Of a stretch of 64,000 nucleotides of DNA, positions 55,942 to 64,000 are shown piece after piece. Positions within the stretch are counted from its first letter, which is position 1. Each line of letters starts with the position of its first letter. The stretch is from Eleftheria terrae. GTDB taxonomy: Bacteria; Pseudomonadota; Gammaproteobacteria; Burkholderiales; Burkholderiaceae_C. A model generated the notes under the pieces. That model saw only the letters and a list, made by a program, of their open reading frames with translations. It did not search any database and was not told the origin of the DNA. The stretch spans positions 248,001-312,000 of the forward strand of contig NZ_CP106953.1 in assembly GCF_030419005.1 (NCBI RefSeq), read 5' to 3'. A program made the translations under genes and the position numbers.

Positions 55942-58900
55942 CTAGCGCCCCTTCTCGGGGTCTGTAGCGGGCTGGAGGTCCACCAAGTAATTCGCGAGGT
56001 TGCGCACCCCGTAGAGGTTGGAGCCGGGCAGCGCCCCGACCAGGGACCGCATTTCCGCCTTGGTGGTCACATCGCTCCCTGTCGCCATCCCGGCGAGGGT
56101 TGCTGGAGCGGACATCAGGCGCCCCGCTACGGTGAGCGAAGGGGTCTGAAGGAAGTTGCGGGTGTCGGTGTTGGTAGTCGTCCCAGGCTGCACGAGGGAG
56201 TCACCTCCTGTCAGCAGCCCATACCCGGTATCGAACAGAGCGGGAACCACACCAGCCGATGCCATGCGGAAGAACGCACCCTGACCGATGCGCTCGGGGC
56301 TGAGGCGGTCCTCCAGCGCTGCCGGGTCATGGGCGTAGTTGATCGCGTTCTGGGTCATATAGGCCATGGCGTTGCCGACAAAGCCAATAACCCATACTCG
56401 AATCGCCGTCTCATCCGCGAAGTTCACCTGCTTTAGGAAGTTCTTCGCGTGGGCCACCAGCATGAACGTCTTCAGTTCCCCGAAGATTTTCCCGATGGTG
56501 GTGTGCATGAACGGCATCGTCTCGCCCAGGTCCTGATCCTGCACGGCGTCCCGCACTTCCCGCGAGAGGACCAATTGGAACTTCTCGTAGGTCTCGGGGT
56601 ACTTCGCCTGCCATGCCTCCCATTCGATGCCCCGGACGGTTCCACCGGGCCCGGCGTCAGAGAACTGCCGGAGCTGTCCTAGCATGGTGTCCAGATAGTC
56701 GGCATCAATTCCCTGGGCAACGAAGCGTTCCCGCAGCTTGGGCGTGACCTGCTGCAGCCCCATTGCAAGGTCATGCATCCGCTGCACCGCCATTCGCCCG
56801 GCGAACTGCCGAGTGATAGAGGTCATGGACGCATTGCCGGAAAGGATGTCAACCGCGTGGGAGACCGTGTGCGCTCCTCGCTCAAAGCCACTCAGGGCTG
56901 CCCCCATGAAGCCTGGCTCCAGCTCGGCATTCCTCATGTAGGTCATTGCCAGTTCATTGCCGAAGCCGGCGATGTGCTGGATGTCCCGGGCCAGCTTGGC
57001 GTCGGGAACGTGACCCGCCCGTAGCGCCTTCGTGAACTGGCTGAGCGAGGGCACATGACGGACGAAGGCCCGGAACCCCATAACCGACACCGCCTGCATC
57101 ATCTCGAAGGTAGCAGCCAGGCCGAGCTGGCCCAGCATCACAGAGCGGGTGTAGCCCCGGATGGCTGCCGCCATGCGGGCCGGAGTGGAGAAGTCCTGGG
57201 TAGACATCGGGCGGCCGGTGATGTTCGCGTAGATGTCATTCAGCAGCCGCAGCTCGGCCTGAGCGGCCGGAGAGGGGTTCTCGGTGAACCAGTCGGTAAC
57301 CTCCTTGGTGCGGGCGGCCCAATCCGCACGAGACCGAATGCCGACCTTAGCGGCCGCCACGTGTCCACCCATAGAGCCGACATAGGCGTCAACGAGGACG
57401 CGGCTGTCGTTCTCCAGGAGGTCCGAGACCTTCAGGGTTCCTGCCTCGGTCTTGATCGAGAAGTTTTCATCAAGGTCAAACCGGAACTTGAGGTTAGGCG
57501 CCTGTCCTGCGTCACTGGCACCACCGCGGGCTTCGAACAGGGTATCCACGATGGAATCCACCTGGGACGGCGCGAGACCCGCCGCCTTCAGTTCGCTTCG
57601 CAGGGTGCCCATGTCCTGGGCTCCGAGGAGGATGTCCTGCATCACCGGGGAGAATTCCAGCTGCTTGACTGCCTGGAGGAACCTAGCTGCCTTCGCGGTG
57701 TCGCCCGTGAGGCCAGGGACCTGAATCGCCCCGGCTACCACGTCAATGACAGCTTGCTTGCCGTGCATTGCCTCCAGCTCTCGAATCTTCCCGATGTCCC
57801 ACTGGCGGTTAACGTAGAAGTCCCGCACGTCTACCCCGTCAGCGCCCTTGACGCCGACCTTCTTGGCTTCCCGAAGGATGGTCTCGTAGACCTTCCTCTG
57901 GGCGGCCGAAGCCTTGCGGAGCATCGGCGCAATCTGGGGGTTGTCGTCCAGGACAGTCTCGTCCCCTCGGGTCACCCTCGTGACCATCTCATAAAAGCCC
58001 CGCTCGACCTTGTAGCGCTGGTAGACGTTCAGGCCGAGGACCCGCGCCGCCTCCTGGAACTGCTCCTTTGCCTCGCGGAAGAACTGACCGGCCACGGTCC
58101 TCCGAAGGTGCGACTTCCATTCCGAGGCGGTCCAGCCCTGTGCGACTTCCTTGTCTACTGCAATAGGGTCCTTCACAAGGGAGAACGCAAGCCGGCGAAC
58201 CAGCGGGTTCTCGGAGCTGTTCAGCTTCGCGAAGATGTCGAACCGAATCGGCACCTTTTTGCCTGCCACCTCGATATGCGCCAGGGCGGTAGCCTGGTCC
58301 GCAACAGCGTCAACAAGCGAAGCCTGGGCGGAGCCGATGGAGCCCCGAGCGATGAAGCCGGCAGGAGCGTCGTGCGGGGTAGCAGGGGTCACTGCGGGCA
58401 CCTTCAGCGCCTGCTTGACAGCTCCGCTGCCGGCCGGCTGCACTGCTGCCTCCTCAGGAGCGCCCAGCTTCTCCCGTAGTTCGTCCGGCAGGAACACCTC
58501 CCCGGTCTCCGGCTCGTCCCGTTTCATGAGGTCGAACCATGCAGCCGAGTCTGATAGGTCCACCGCATCGGGCCGGGGTTGGCCCGCCTGCGCTACTTGG
58601 TCTCGCAGCCGGTTGGCCCGAGCCCATGCCTTGATGGCTTCCACCGTGTCGGGATTCGTGAATGCCTGCTCGGCCTGGGCTGCGGTTTCGTCATCGACCT
58701 GCCGGAACCATGTATTCGGGTCCGCCATAGACTCCTCTGCCGCTTCCATGCGGAGAGCACGGCCGGGGAACATCTCTTCTAGGATCTGGCGGGACTGTTC
58801 GGCGAACTTGTCACCAAGCCGCTGCATGAAGGCGGCATCGTCGGATGCCTGCCGCGCCTCCAGCTCGGCGACCTTGGCCTCCGCTTCACTAGCCGACAAT

Positions 58901-59856
58901 CGGCCCGCCTGGATATCTCGGACAAGCTGATGGGTTGTGACCACCTCGTCCACCTGCCGAGCCTGCAGCGGTGTCAGCTCCTCGCCTGCATGGGCGGCAT
59001 GCAGGGCCTTCAAGGCTGCATGCTCCTTCCAAGCTGTCTCAGCGATGCGCCGCTCTGCCTTGAGACCTGCGGCCGCAAAAGGAGTCGTGATCGCGGCCCC
59101 GAGAAGGCCGGCGGCCAATACGGCCGACATGTCGTCCTCAAAGTTGACGGATTGCCGGAGCTTTTCAATTGCGGCGTTTCCGGCGGCGCCAGTGGTCACC
59201 CCTATGGCCATCGCTTTGGCTGTTCCAGCGGAGGCAGCTTGCTGCGCGGTGGCGCCTGCGAGGTTCTCAGCGGCAGCAAGGGCTTCACCTGTGCCCGAAG
59301 CTCGACGGACCCGGGTGGCCGCCTTCCCCAGTTCGGCTACCTTTGCAGCCCTCGCCGCCCAGCCTCCGACCATGCCGACCAGGAGCTGATCGGGAAGGAC
59401 GGCATTGACTGCAAAGCGGCCTGCAGTGCCCCAGCCCCCGAGGTCTCCCAGGCGGGTAAGGTCCTCCTGCTTATCAAGGAGTCGGCTTTTGATGTACTGC
59501 GCATGGGCTGCAGACCGCGCCTCGTAGAGGTGGGGCCGAAGATCCTCCCATACACCTTCCGACAGCTCTTTCCACTCCGCATCCTGGAAGGGCGAGTAAT
59601 TCGGATCAGGGAGCAGCTGCCGGCCGACGTAGTTCGCTATCAGTCCATCGGCAAAGCCGTCCTGACGCCATATCGATTGCATGGTGTCGGCAGCCGTGGT
59701 GGCCTCCTTGCGCTTGCGCTGCTCTTCCGCCTGCTCGTATGCGGTGGGACCGGGGTTCAGAGGCAGGTTGTCCTGCACTCCGCCGGGGCCACCAGCGTCC
59801 GAGAAGACGGCCTGCTGGGCGCGGCGGAAGGCGTCTTGATATGGGTTGTTGTCCAT
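55942..59856 (-). CDS. 1304-residue internal virion/ejection-type protein
   Basis: A very large, mostly helical protein beginning MDNNPYQDAFRRAQQAVFSD. It has Ala-rich helices and membrane-like stretches (around residues 150-175 and 240-275: LLVGMVGGWAARAAKVAEL, AVLAAGLLGAAITTPFAAAG), long coiled segments (residues about 300-365), and no catalytic motif that I can see. Size, composition and place in a run of phage genes resemble the internal core/ejection proteins of podoviruses such as T7 gp16 or phiKMV-like equivalents, which enter the host envelope with the DNA. That assignment is inference. Confidence 0.6.
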   Translation of the reverse strand: MDNNPYQDAFRRAQQAVFSDAGGPGGVQDNLPLNPGPTAYEQAEEQRKRKEATTAADTMQSIWRQDGFADGLIANYVGRQLLPDPNYSPFQDAEWKELSEGVWEDLRPHLYEARSAAHAQYIKSRLLDKQEDLTRLGDLGGWGTAGRFAVNAVLPDQLLVGMVGGWAARAAKVAELGKAATRVRRASGTGEALAAAENLAGATAQQAASAGTAKAMAIGVTTGAAGNAAIEKLRQSVNFEDDMSAVLAAGLLGAAITTPFAAAGLKAERRIAETAWKEHAALKALHAAHAGEELTPLQARQVDEVVTTHQLVRDIQAGRLSASEAEAKVAELEARQASDDAAFMQRLGDKFAEQSRQILEEMFPGRALRMEAAEESMADPNTWFRQVDDETAAQAEQAFTNPDTVEAIKAWARANRLRDQVAQAGQPRPDAVDLSDSAAWFDLMKRDEPETGEVFLPDELREKLGAPEEAAVQPAGSGAVKQALKVPAVTPATPHDAPAGFIARGSIGSAQASLVDAVADQATALAHIEVAGKKVPIRFDIFAKLNSSENPLVRRLAFSLVKDPIAVDKEVAQGWTASEWKSHLRRTVAGQFFREAKEQFQEAARVLGLNVYQRYKVERGFYEMVTRVTRGDETVLDDNPQIAPMLRKASAAQRKVYETILREAKKVGVKGADGVDVRDFYVNRQWDIGKIRELEAMHGKQAVIDVVAGAIQVPGLTGDTAKAARFLQAVKQLEFSPVMQDILLGAQDMGTLRSELKAAGLAPSQVDSIVDTLFEARGGASDAGQAPNLKFRFDLDENFSIKTEAGTLKVSDLLENDSRVLVDAYVGSMGGHVAAAKVGIRSRADWAARTKEVTDWFTENPSPAAQAELRLLNDIYANITGRPMSTQDFSTPARMAAAIRGYTRSVMLGQLGLAATFEMMQAVSVMGFRAFVRHVPSLSQFTKALRAGHVPDAKLARDIQHIAGFGNELAMTYMRNAELEPGFMGAALSGFERGAHTVSHAVDILSGNASMTSITRQFAGRMAVQRMHDLAMGLQQVTPKLRERFVAQGIDADYLDTMLGQLRQFSDAGPGGTVRGIEWEAWQAKYPETYEKFQLVLSREVRDAVQDQDLGETMPFMHTTIGKIFGELKTFMLVAHAKNFLKQVNFADETAIRVWVIGFVGNAMAYMTQNAINYAHDPAALEDRLSPERIGQGAFFRMASAGVVPALFDTGYGLLTGGDSLVQPGTTTNTDTRNFLQTPSLTVAGRLMSAPATLAGMATGSDVTTKAEMRSLVGALPGSNLYGVRNLANYLVDLQPATDPEKGR

Positions 59857-59891
59857 GTTGCTCCGTTAAGGTGGGTAGAGGGACCGGCCCG

Positions 59892-60233
59892 CTACTCCCG
59901 GTAGAGAGGAGCAAGTGAGACGGTCCCGTGATAGAGGGCGGGCTGGATGACCAAGCTGTCACCGAGCTGCCATTCGATGAACGCGGTGTAGTGAGCGCGG
60001 CGCGTTGAGAAGGCCGGAGGTGCGATTCGGCAGCCCTTGACTGTCCGAATTCGGACATGAGGGACGATGAGCAGCGCCGAGGGCTGCGGGTCTCCCCAGT
60101 GGGCTCCCTCATAGGTGAAACTCAGCGCCCCAGGTCCGACCCAGTAGCTCACCCACTGGCCTGCCCGGAAGCCCGGGGGAACCGCCTCCGCGAGCGAGGT
60201 CGGTCGGTGGCTGAAGTAGCCCTCGGGGATCAC
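59892..60233 (-). CDS. 113-residue phage protein, unknown
   Basis: A small soluble protein (MIPEGYFSHRPTSLAEAVPP, GQWVSYWVGPGALSFTYEGA) whose start overlaps the stop of the preceding gene by four bases (ATGA). Beta-rich with many aromatics; no family recognised. Position before the large virion-like gene suggests a head or tail component. Confidence 0.55.
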   Translation of the reverse strand: MIPEGYFSHRPTSLAEAVPPGFRAGQWVSYWVGPGALSFTYEGAHWGDPQPSALLIVPHVRIRTVKGCRIAPPAFSTRRAHYTAFIEWQLGDSLVIQPALYHGTVSLAPLYRE

Positions 60234-60598
60234 TTCTCGGAGCCCTTCGTGCCGTGGGTCAGCGGGATGACCTGGACATAGCTGTCGGCATCCGGCGTCC
60301 CTCCCGCGGACACCCGTAGGCGGTCCCCAGGACGCAGCGGGATGACCTCAGCCCGGTATTGCTCAAGCTTCCGGATTAAGTCCGGGGCTCCCTCCCGAAC
60401 AGCAGTGACCGTGGCGGCTGCGCTGGAGATCAGCAAAGCGCCGACGGCGGCCCGGAAGGGAGGAAGGGTGACCTCGCCCAACAGCGGAACCCGCAGGGGC
60501 TCCACCTTTGGGGTGCTTGCCAAGTAGGTGCTGATCTTGAGAGGGCAGCGGATGGCGAGCCGCGGGTGGCCCTTGCAGCGAGAGAGGCGGCGGTTCAT
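60230..60598 (-). CDS. 122-residue phage protein, unknown
   Basis: Starts MNRRLSRCKGHPRLAIRCPL at an ATG overlapping the previous stop by four bases; an earlier in-frame start is less likely. One hydrophobic segment (AAVGALLISSAAATVTAV) in the middle and a soluble C-terminus (LRPGDRLRVSAGGTPDADSY). Could be a membrane-anchored virion or assembly protein; not recognised. Confidence 0.55.
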   Translation of the reverse strand: MNRRLSRCKGHPRLAIRCPLKISTYLASTPKVEPLRVPLLGEVTLPPFRAAVGALLISSAAATVTAVREGAPDLIRKLEQYRAEVIPLRPGDRLRVSAGGTPDADSYVQVIPLTHGTKGSEK

Positions 60599-61458
60599 CG
60601 GATCGCCTTCTTCTTTCCGCCACGGACCCACTCACCGGCGAACTGACGGAACAGCTGTGTAGACCGGGCAAGAGTCAGCTCATTGATAGCGGAGCTGAGG
60701 CGGTCCGGGCGGTTCGTCTGGAGGTATTCATAGAAGTCTTCCAGTTCCTCGGCTCCCAGACCCTGACTGACGAGGGCCGCGTTCACCTGGCCCTTGAAGA
60801 AGTCGAAGCCGCCTTGCACGTACTCCCAAGCCATTTCCCGGGAGATGCCGCTGCTTTCGGCGAGACTGTTAGCTACATGTGCCCAGCCCTCCTCGTTGCC
60901 GGTAGACACCACGGAGGCGGCGCCGGCCAGTGCGCCTTCATAGGCATGCTGCGGAAGCGGTTCAATGTCCTCCGCCCATGCCTCTTCCTGGTCCGGCGAT
61001 GCCAGCTCCGGCTGAGGTGCTGAGGTCTGCTCCTGCTGCTCAAAGGACTGCTGCAGCTGCTGCACGGGAGAAGTCGCAGACGCCGGGGCCGCAATCCCGC
61101 TGGCAGCGGAGTTGACATCCACGTACTGCCCGCTTGGCAGCCGGACGAGGAAGCCGAGGGCCGCCGCTGACGCCAAGCTTGTGCGCAGGCCGCCGACATC
61201 GACGGTGCTCCCGCCCGGGCCAGCGTCATTCCGCAGGGTCGCCATGATGGAGCCGCCACTTTCTTGTGCCGGGGCTGCAGTGCTGATGCTTGCCCGCGCA
61301 AAACCAACGTGCTCGGCGGTGCCCCCGGCAGTTGAGCGGTAGCTGCCCTGGTGCACCTGGGCGGCCGGTTCGATATGGTTGGGTTGGGCGACGGGCTCGG
61401 GCTGGGCGCCTGCAGTCACTCGGAGGGCGCCCCCGGCAAGGTGTTCAATGTGAGACAT
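60595..61458 (-). CDS. 287-residue phage structural-type protein
   Basis: An acidic, largely disordered N-terminal half rich in Ala/Gln/Ser (PVQQLQQSFEQQEQTSAPQP) and a helical C-terminal part (EEGWAHVANSLAESSGISRE, AWEYVQGGFDFFKGQVNAAL). The layout is reminiscent of scaffolding-like or internal phage proteins. It is coupled by four-base overlap to the 122-residue gene. No family recognised. Confidence 0.5.
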   Translation of the reverse strand: MSHIEHLAGGALRVTAGAQPEPVAQPNHIEPAAQVHQGSYRSTAGGTAEHVGFARASISTAAPAQESGGSIMATLRNDAGPGGSTVDVGGLRTSLASAAALGFLVRLPSGQYVDVNSAASGIAAPASATSPVQQLQQSFEQQEQTSAPQPELASPDQEEAWAEDIEPLPQHAYEGALAGAASVVSTGNEEGWAHVANSLAESSGISREMAWEYVQGGFDFFKGQVNAALVSQGLGAEELEDFYEYLQTNRPDRLSSAINELTLARSTQLFRQFAGEWVRGGKKKAIR

Positions 61459-61506
61459 GAGATTTCTTTCTGTGTTGATTGAGAGGAATGAAGGGAGGAA
61501 GGCGGG

Positions 61507-62232
61507 TCAAGGCTGGATCGTTTGCTGGGCCTCCTTGAGCAATGCGACGACAGGCGCCACAAAGGGCTGGCGCATCCCGTCCTGCAGTTCCTGTTTCTGC
61601 TGGTCGCGTGCCTCCACCGCCATACGGGTGAGGGCCGCCAGCGGCGCCAAGAGTTGCCGGAGGTAGCGACCTACGTGCTTCAGGGCGGCGAACTTCGGAG
61701 GGATGGAGCTGGAAGATTCCCCGTTGCGGGTGAACTTCCTTGGGCGGGGGGCCAGCTTGAACAGCGCGTGACTAAGAGCGAAGTCCTCGGCCTGCCTGCC
61801 GGCGAACCGTTGGGACTGCTGACCGGCGAAGACCAGGAAGGCGCACAGGACCACCAGGAATTCCCGGGGCTGGACGCCATGCCGCAGGACCCTTGCGACC
61901 TCTTCAGCGCCGGGGAACGGCTCCTGACCGCGACCGCTGGCCGCAGCTGCCTCAGCGGTCCAGGCTGTTACCGCCTTCAGGGAGGCGACCAGGCAGAGGT
62001 GGTCCGGCTGACTGTCGAACAGCTCTCGGACCTGGAGGATGAGGTCCTGGTATTCCTGGGCATGAACCGGTTTCCCCAGGGGGTCCCCGTAGAGCCGGGC
62101 TTTGTCCTTGTGGTGGTTGCAGAGACTGTGAAAGCCAGAGCGGCGGCGGCCACAACCGGCGACAGTGCAGGAGTGACCCTGGTTGGCCGCCAGCTTGGTG
62201 CGAGCCAGGGCCGCGGAGAGATGAGTGGACAT
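61507..62232 (-). CDS. zinc-motif protein of the phage block
   Basis: A 241-residue protein. The N-terminus holds a C-x4-C-x10-C-x2-H site (Cys22, Cys27, Cys38, His41: SCTVAGCGRR...FHSLCNHHKDKARLYGDP), which matches the CxxxxC...LCxxHYxRxRxxGDP zinc module often attached to phage HNH endonucleases. No HNH nuclease motif is visible in the remaining helical part (FLVVLCAFLVFAGQQSQRFA). Might be a DNA-binding or regulatory protein. GAGGT site upstream of the ATG. Confidence 0.6.
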   Translation of the reverse strand: MSTHLSAALARTKLAANQGHSCTVAGCGRRRSGFHSLCNHHKDKARLYGDPLGKPVHAQEYQDLILQVRELFDSQPDHLCLVASLKAVTAWTAEAAAASGRGQEPFPGAEEVARVLRHGVQPREFLVVLCAFLVFAGQQSQRFAGRQAEDFALSHALFKLAPRPRKFTRNGESSSSIPPKFAALKHVGRYLRQLLAPLAALTRMAVEARDQQKQELQDGMRQPFVAPVVALLKEAQQTIQP

Positions 62233-62378
62233 GGATATGACCTCGGAAAATGTTGGGGCGTGGGTTGACCTCCAGGGCAGCCGCTGGGGCGCCTATGGAT
62301 GGGTGGTGGTGCGATGACCGTCAGCCCCTGAACTGGGCTGTAGACCGCATAGATGCTAGGTTTTCAGTTAACCCTCAT

Positions 62379-62405
62379 CCGCCCTATAAGGGGTCTTCTA
62401 TAGGG
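62379..62405 (-). promoter_or_regulatory. T7-like promoter candidate within a CCCTATA/TATAGGG palindrome
   Basis: Perfect inverted repeat CCCTATA (62382-62388) / TATAGGG (62399-62405). Read on the minus strand, TAGAAGACCCCTTATAGGG shares the GAC-C core and TATAGGG start with the T7 RNA polymerase promoter consensus. It lies in the 180-base gap directly before the downstream phage genes. Only one copy was found in the window, so a plain hairpin is the alternative. Confidence 0.35.
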
Positions 62406-62414
62406 AGGTGAGTG

Positions 62415-64000
62415 TTAAGTTCGGTACTCGCCGATGAACCCGTAGGCGACTCCCGAGCGGACGAAGGAGCGACCCTCAGCGGCCCAGCCGTGTTCTGAGG
62501 GGTCCAGGAGTTCTCGGCAGCGAGTGAATGCCAGCTCTACCGCTTTCGTCTGATCAAGGCCCATGGCAGCCTTGACTTCCCTGCTGCTGACCTTCAGGAC
62601 ATCCTCAGGGATGGACTTCAGGTAGACCAGGAGCTGCCCGAGGAGTTGGGCTGCCTTGCCTTCGGCAGTCGCCTTTTTCAGGTGCTTGGGGTCAGGGTAT
62701 GACCATTGAGCCCCGGGCATCACTCTGTCCAGCAGTGACCGGATACCGCTGTTCCTGTGAATGAAGTACAGAGACATGGGCATTGCCCGGCCCTCCTTCA
62801 CCCGCCGGCAGCTTCCCCGGCTTGCGCCCTGGTAGACAGCGTGGGCAATCTCGCTCTCGACCAGCTCACGTATCCGGCTGCTGGGTGTCGGCTCCCGAAG
62901 GTTGCCGGTCTGCCCTTTGGTCAGCGCCGACAGGTCCAGGTGACTGCGGTGAAGCACCCCGGCCATGATGACGGTCTGGCAATACTCGTAGCCATTCAGT
63001 CCCTCATGCTGCCCCCAGGTGAGGAATTTGACCCGGGGCTTTCCTTCCTCGGTCCGCGCTTCCAGGTCAATCCCGGATCTTCGAAGGTCACGGTCCAGTT
63101 CTTTGGTCAGATCGAGGGTCCCCCGCTTGACGAAGTTAAAGACCAGGAACCCGCCCGGTTCATCCCACCTATCCCGGATGATGTCGGCCACCTCCTTGGA
63201 AACTGCTGAAGCTTCCTGGCGCGCGGCGGTGAAGCTACCCTCTATGCTGCTGCGTCCTCCCGGGCTGAGGATCTGGAAGACCTGGACATCCTCGAAGCTT
63301 TTGAGCTGCGCAGAGTCGAAGCTATCGATGTGCTGGACCGTCGGGTCAAGTCGTGCAAGTTCCCGGATGGGACCTGAAGCATCCAGGACTACAACATTGC
63401 GCAGAGTGGCAGGAACCGCTTCCCGAGCACAGACCACTCCTTGCCCCTGCTCGGTGGTGAGAACCTGAAGGGTCTCCTGCGACAGGGTAAGGAGGGTGTC
63501 CAGCTCTGAATCGAAGCCTCGAAGGACCCGGCTGTGCCGTTGCACGAGTTGCCGAAACAGCTCAACCGTGCATTCGTCCTGATAAGGGAGATTGACCGGA
63601 AGGCCGTTCCCATTCGGGTCGCCCGCCTCTTTGAGATGATCCAGGCCTGCCTTGATGGTCTCGGCGCATTCCTGCAGGTACGCCACCAGGGCCGACAAGG
63701 CTTGATCCGCCTTCCCCTCGGCCGCGATGGCGAGGCATGCAGTTGCCTGCCGCAGCGCCTGCTCGGAGAACGCGAAGGCGTCAGCCCGCAGGAGCGTTTC
63801 GTCATAGATCAGCAGCGCGCGCGGTTGGCCCTCGTGGGTCCCGAAGAGGTCGAAGTCCCTCCCGCTGCGGACACGGGCGTGGGTGACCAGCTGGAACAGC
63901 CGCGATTCGCTCCCCGTGGACGGCTCCGTAGCGTCGGATACCGCGTGTTTGAGGCCAATGTCAGCCTCCGGTACCCCGTGCTCCATCAAATCCCTCTTGA
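62415..64000 (-). CDS. SF2-type helicase of the phage block, C-terminal part (runs off the window)
   Basis: At least 525 residues; the frame remains open to the right edge, and the ATG near 63986 lacks a ribosome site, so the N-terminus with the Walker A motif is probably outside. LLIYDETLL looks like motif II (DExx), FLTWGQHEGLNGYEYCQTVI and SSRIRELVESEIAHAVYQGA lead to motif VI QGASRGSCRR. The C-terminal 100 residues (SYPDPKHLKKATAEGKAAQL) are a separate helical domain. A replication or transfer helicase role is inferred. Confidence 0.6.
   Translation of the reverse strand, partial: KRDLMEHGVPEADIGLKHAVSDATEPSTGSESRLFQLVTHARVRSGRDFDLFGTHEGQPRALLIYDETLLRADAFAFSEQALRQATACLAIAAEGKADQALSALVAYLQECAETIKAGLDHLKEAGDPNGNGLPVNLPYQDECTVELFRQLVQRHSRVLRGFDSELDTLLTLSQETLQVLTTEQGQGVVCAREAVPATLRNVVVLDASGPIRELARLDPTVQHIDSFDSAQLKSFEDVQVFQILSPGGRSSIEGSFTAARQEASAVSKEVADIIRDRWDEPGGFLVFNFVKRGTLDLTKELDRDLRRSGIDLEARTEEGKPRVKFLTWGQHEGLNGYEYCQTVIMAGVLHRSHLDLSALTKGQTGNLREPTPSSRIRELVESEIAHAVYQGASRGSCRRVKEGRAMPMSLYFIHRNSGIRSLLDRVMPGAQWSYPDPKHLKKATAEGKAAQLLGQLLVYLKSIPEDVLKVSSREVKAAMGLDQTKAVELAFTRCRELLDPSEHGWAAEGRSFVRSGVAYGFIGEYRT

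Larger units (their letters stand above)
54561..64000 (-). mobile_element. prophage-like block (one end; continues past the window)
   Basis: From the tRNA to the right edge all genes lie on the minus strand in an unbroken row, GC is visibly lower, and the products are phage-like: a 1304-residue virion-type protein, a short virion-like protein, small membrane proteins at the distal end, overlapping small genes, a zinc-motif protein and a helicase. No integrase lies between the tRNA and the block, so it must be at the other end, absent, or the block was inserted differently. Boundary at the tRNA is inferred. Confidence 0.7.

Noticed and set aside
57055..58479. 474-codon plus-strand frame inside the phage block
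   Set aside because: Antisense to the 1304-residue gene; all other genes of the block lie on the minus strand and the product has no domain.
62382..62405. Intrinsic terminator reading of the CCCTATA/TATAGGG hairpin
   Set aside because: The stem is A/T-rich for half its length and no T-run follows on either strand, so a terminator is unlikely.

Overview
The window is GC-rich DNA (roughly two-thirds G+C by eye) with compact operons, PEP-CTERM and RTX proteins, a PHB-depolymerase-type esterase and a full cytochrome cd1 denitrification set. This suggests a betaproteobacterium of the Burkholderiales (Caldimonas/Schlegelella/Azohydromonas/Rubrivivax-like); the genus is inference. All names come from reading motifs and family resemblance; no database search was run.

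Left end (1-13.5 kb): an edge-truncated GH26 mannanase; a secreted GH71/99-like protein with mannose-binding B-lectin repeats; a PEP-CTERM protein; a tightly coupled pair of a SleB-like hydrolase without signal peptide and an exported partner (possible effector/immunity pair); then an unusual block with an APS kinase (cysC), two paralogous FG-GAP/VCBS proteins, a beta-propeller protein and an ICMT-like membrane methyltransferase.

Denitrification core (13.9-25.5 kb and 30.2-35.4 kb): nirS-nirM-nirC-nirF-nirDL-nirG-nirH-nirJ-nirN on the plus strand build cytochrome cd1 nitrite reductase and its heme d1. A uroporphyrinogen-III methyltransferase (nirE/cobA type) and a Dnr/Fnr-type regulator follow on the minus strand. 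About 5 kb further on are a 36-residue membrane protein, norC, norB, norQ and norD. This NorC is an unusual di-heme version with an extra cytochrome c domain. Together they convert nitrite to nitric oxide and then to nitrous oxide. No nosZ or nitrate reductase is visible. Between nir and nor lie a TetR/O-methyltransferase divergon with a clear operator palindrome and an AraC/short-chain dehydrogenase divergon.

Middle (35.5-54.4 kb): a suppressor-of-fused domain protein, a ribbon-helix-helix regulator/esterase operon with its own repeats, a fasciclin protein, a beta-helix protein, an MBL-fold hydrolase, a GlxA-like regulator, an RTX protein, an AraC/MFS/oxidoreductase cluster, and a PL1 pectate lyase preceded by a double GAAAC-N3-GTTTC palindrome resembling KdgR operators. 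An alpha/beta hydrolase and a beta-hydroxyacid-type dehydrogenase end the chromosomal part.

Right end (54.5-64 kb): a complete tRNA-Ala(CGC) followed by an all-minus-strand, lower-GC block. It contains a 1304-residue virion-like protein, small membrane proteins, a zinc-motif protein and the C-terminal part of an SF2-type helicase running off the window. It is read as one end of a prophage, possibly T7-like, because one TATAGGG promoter-like element is present.
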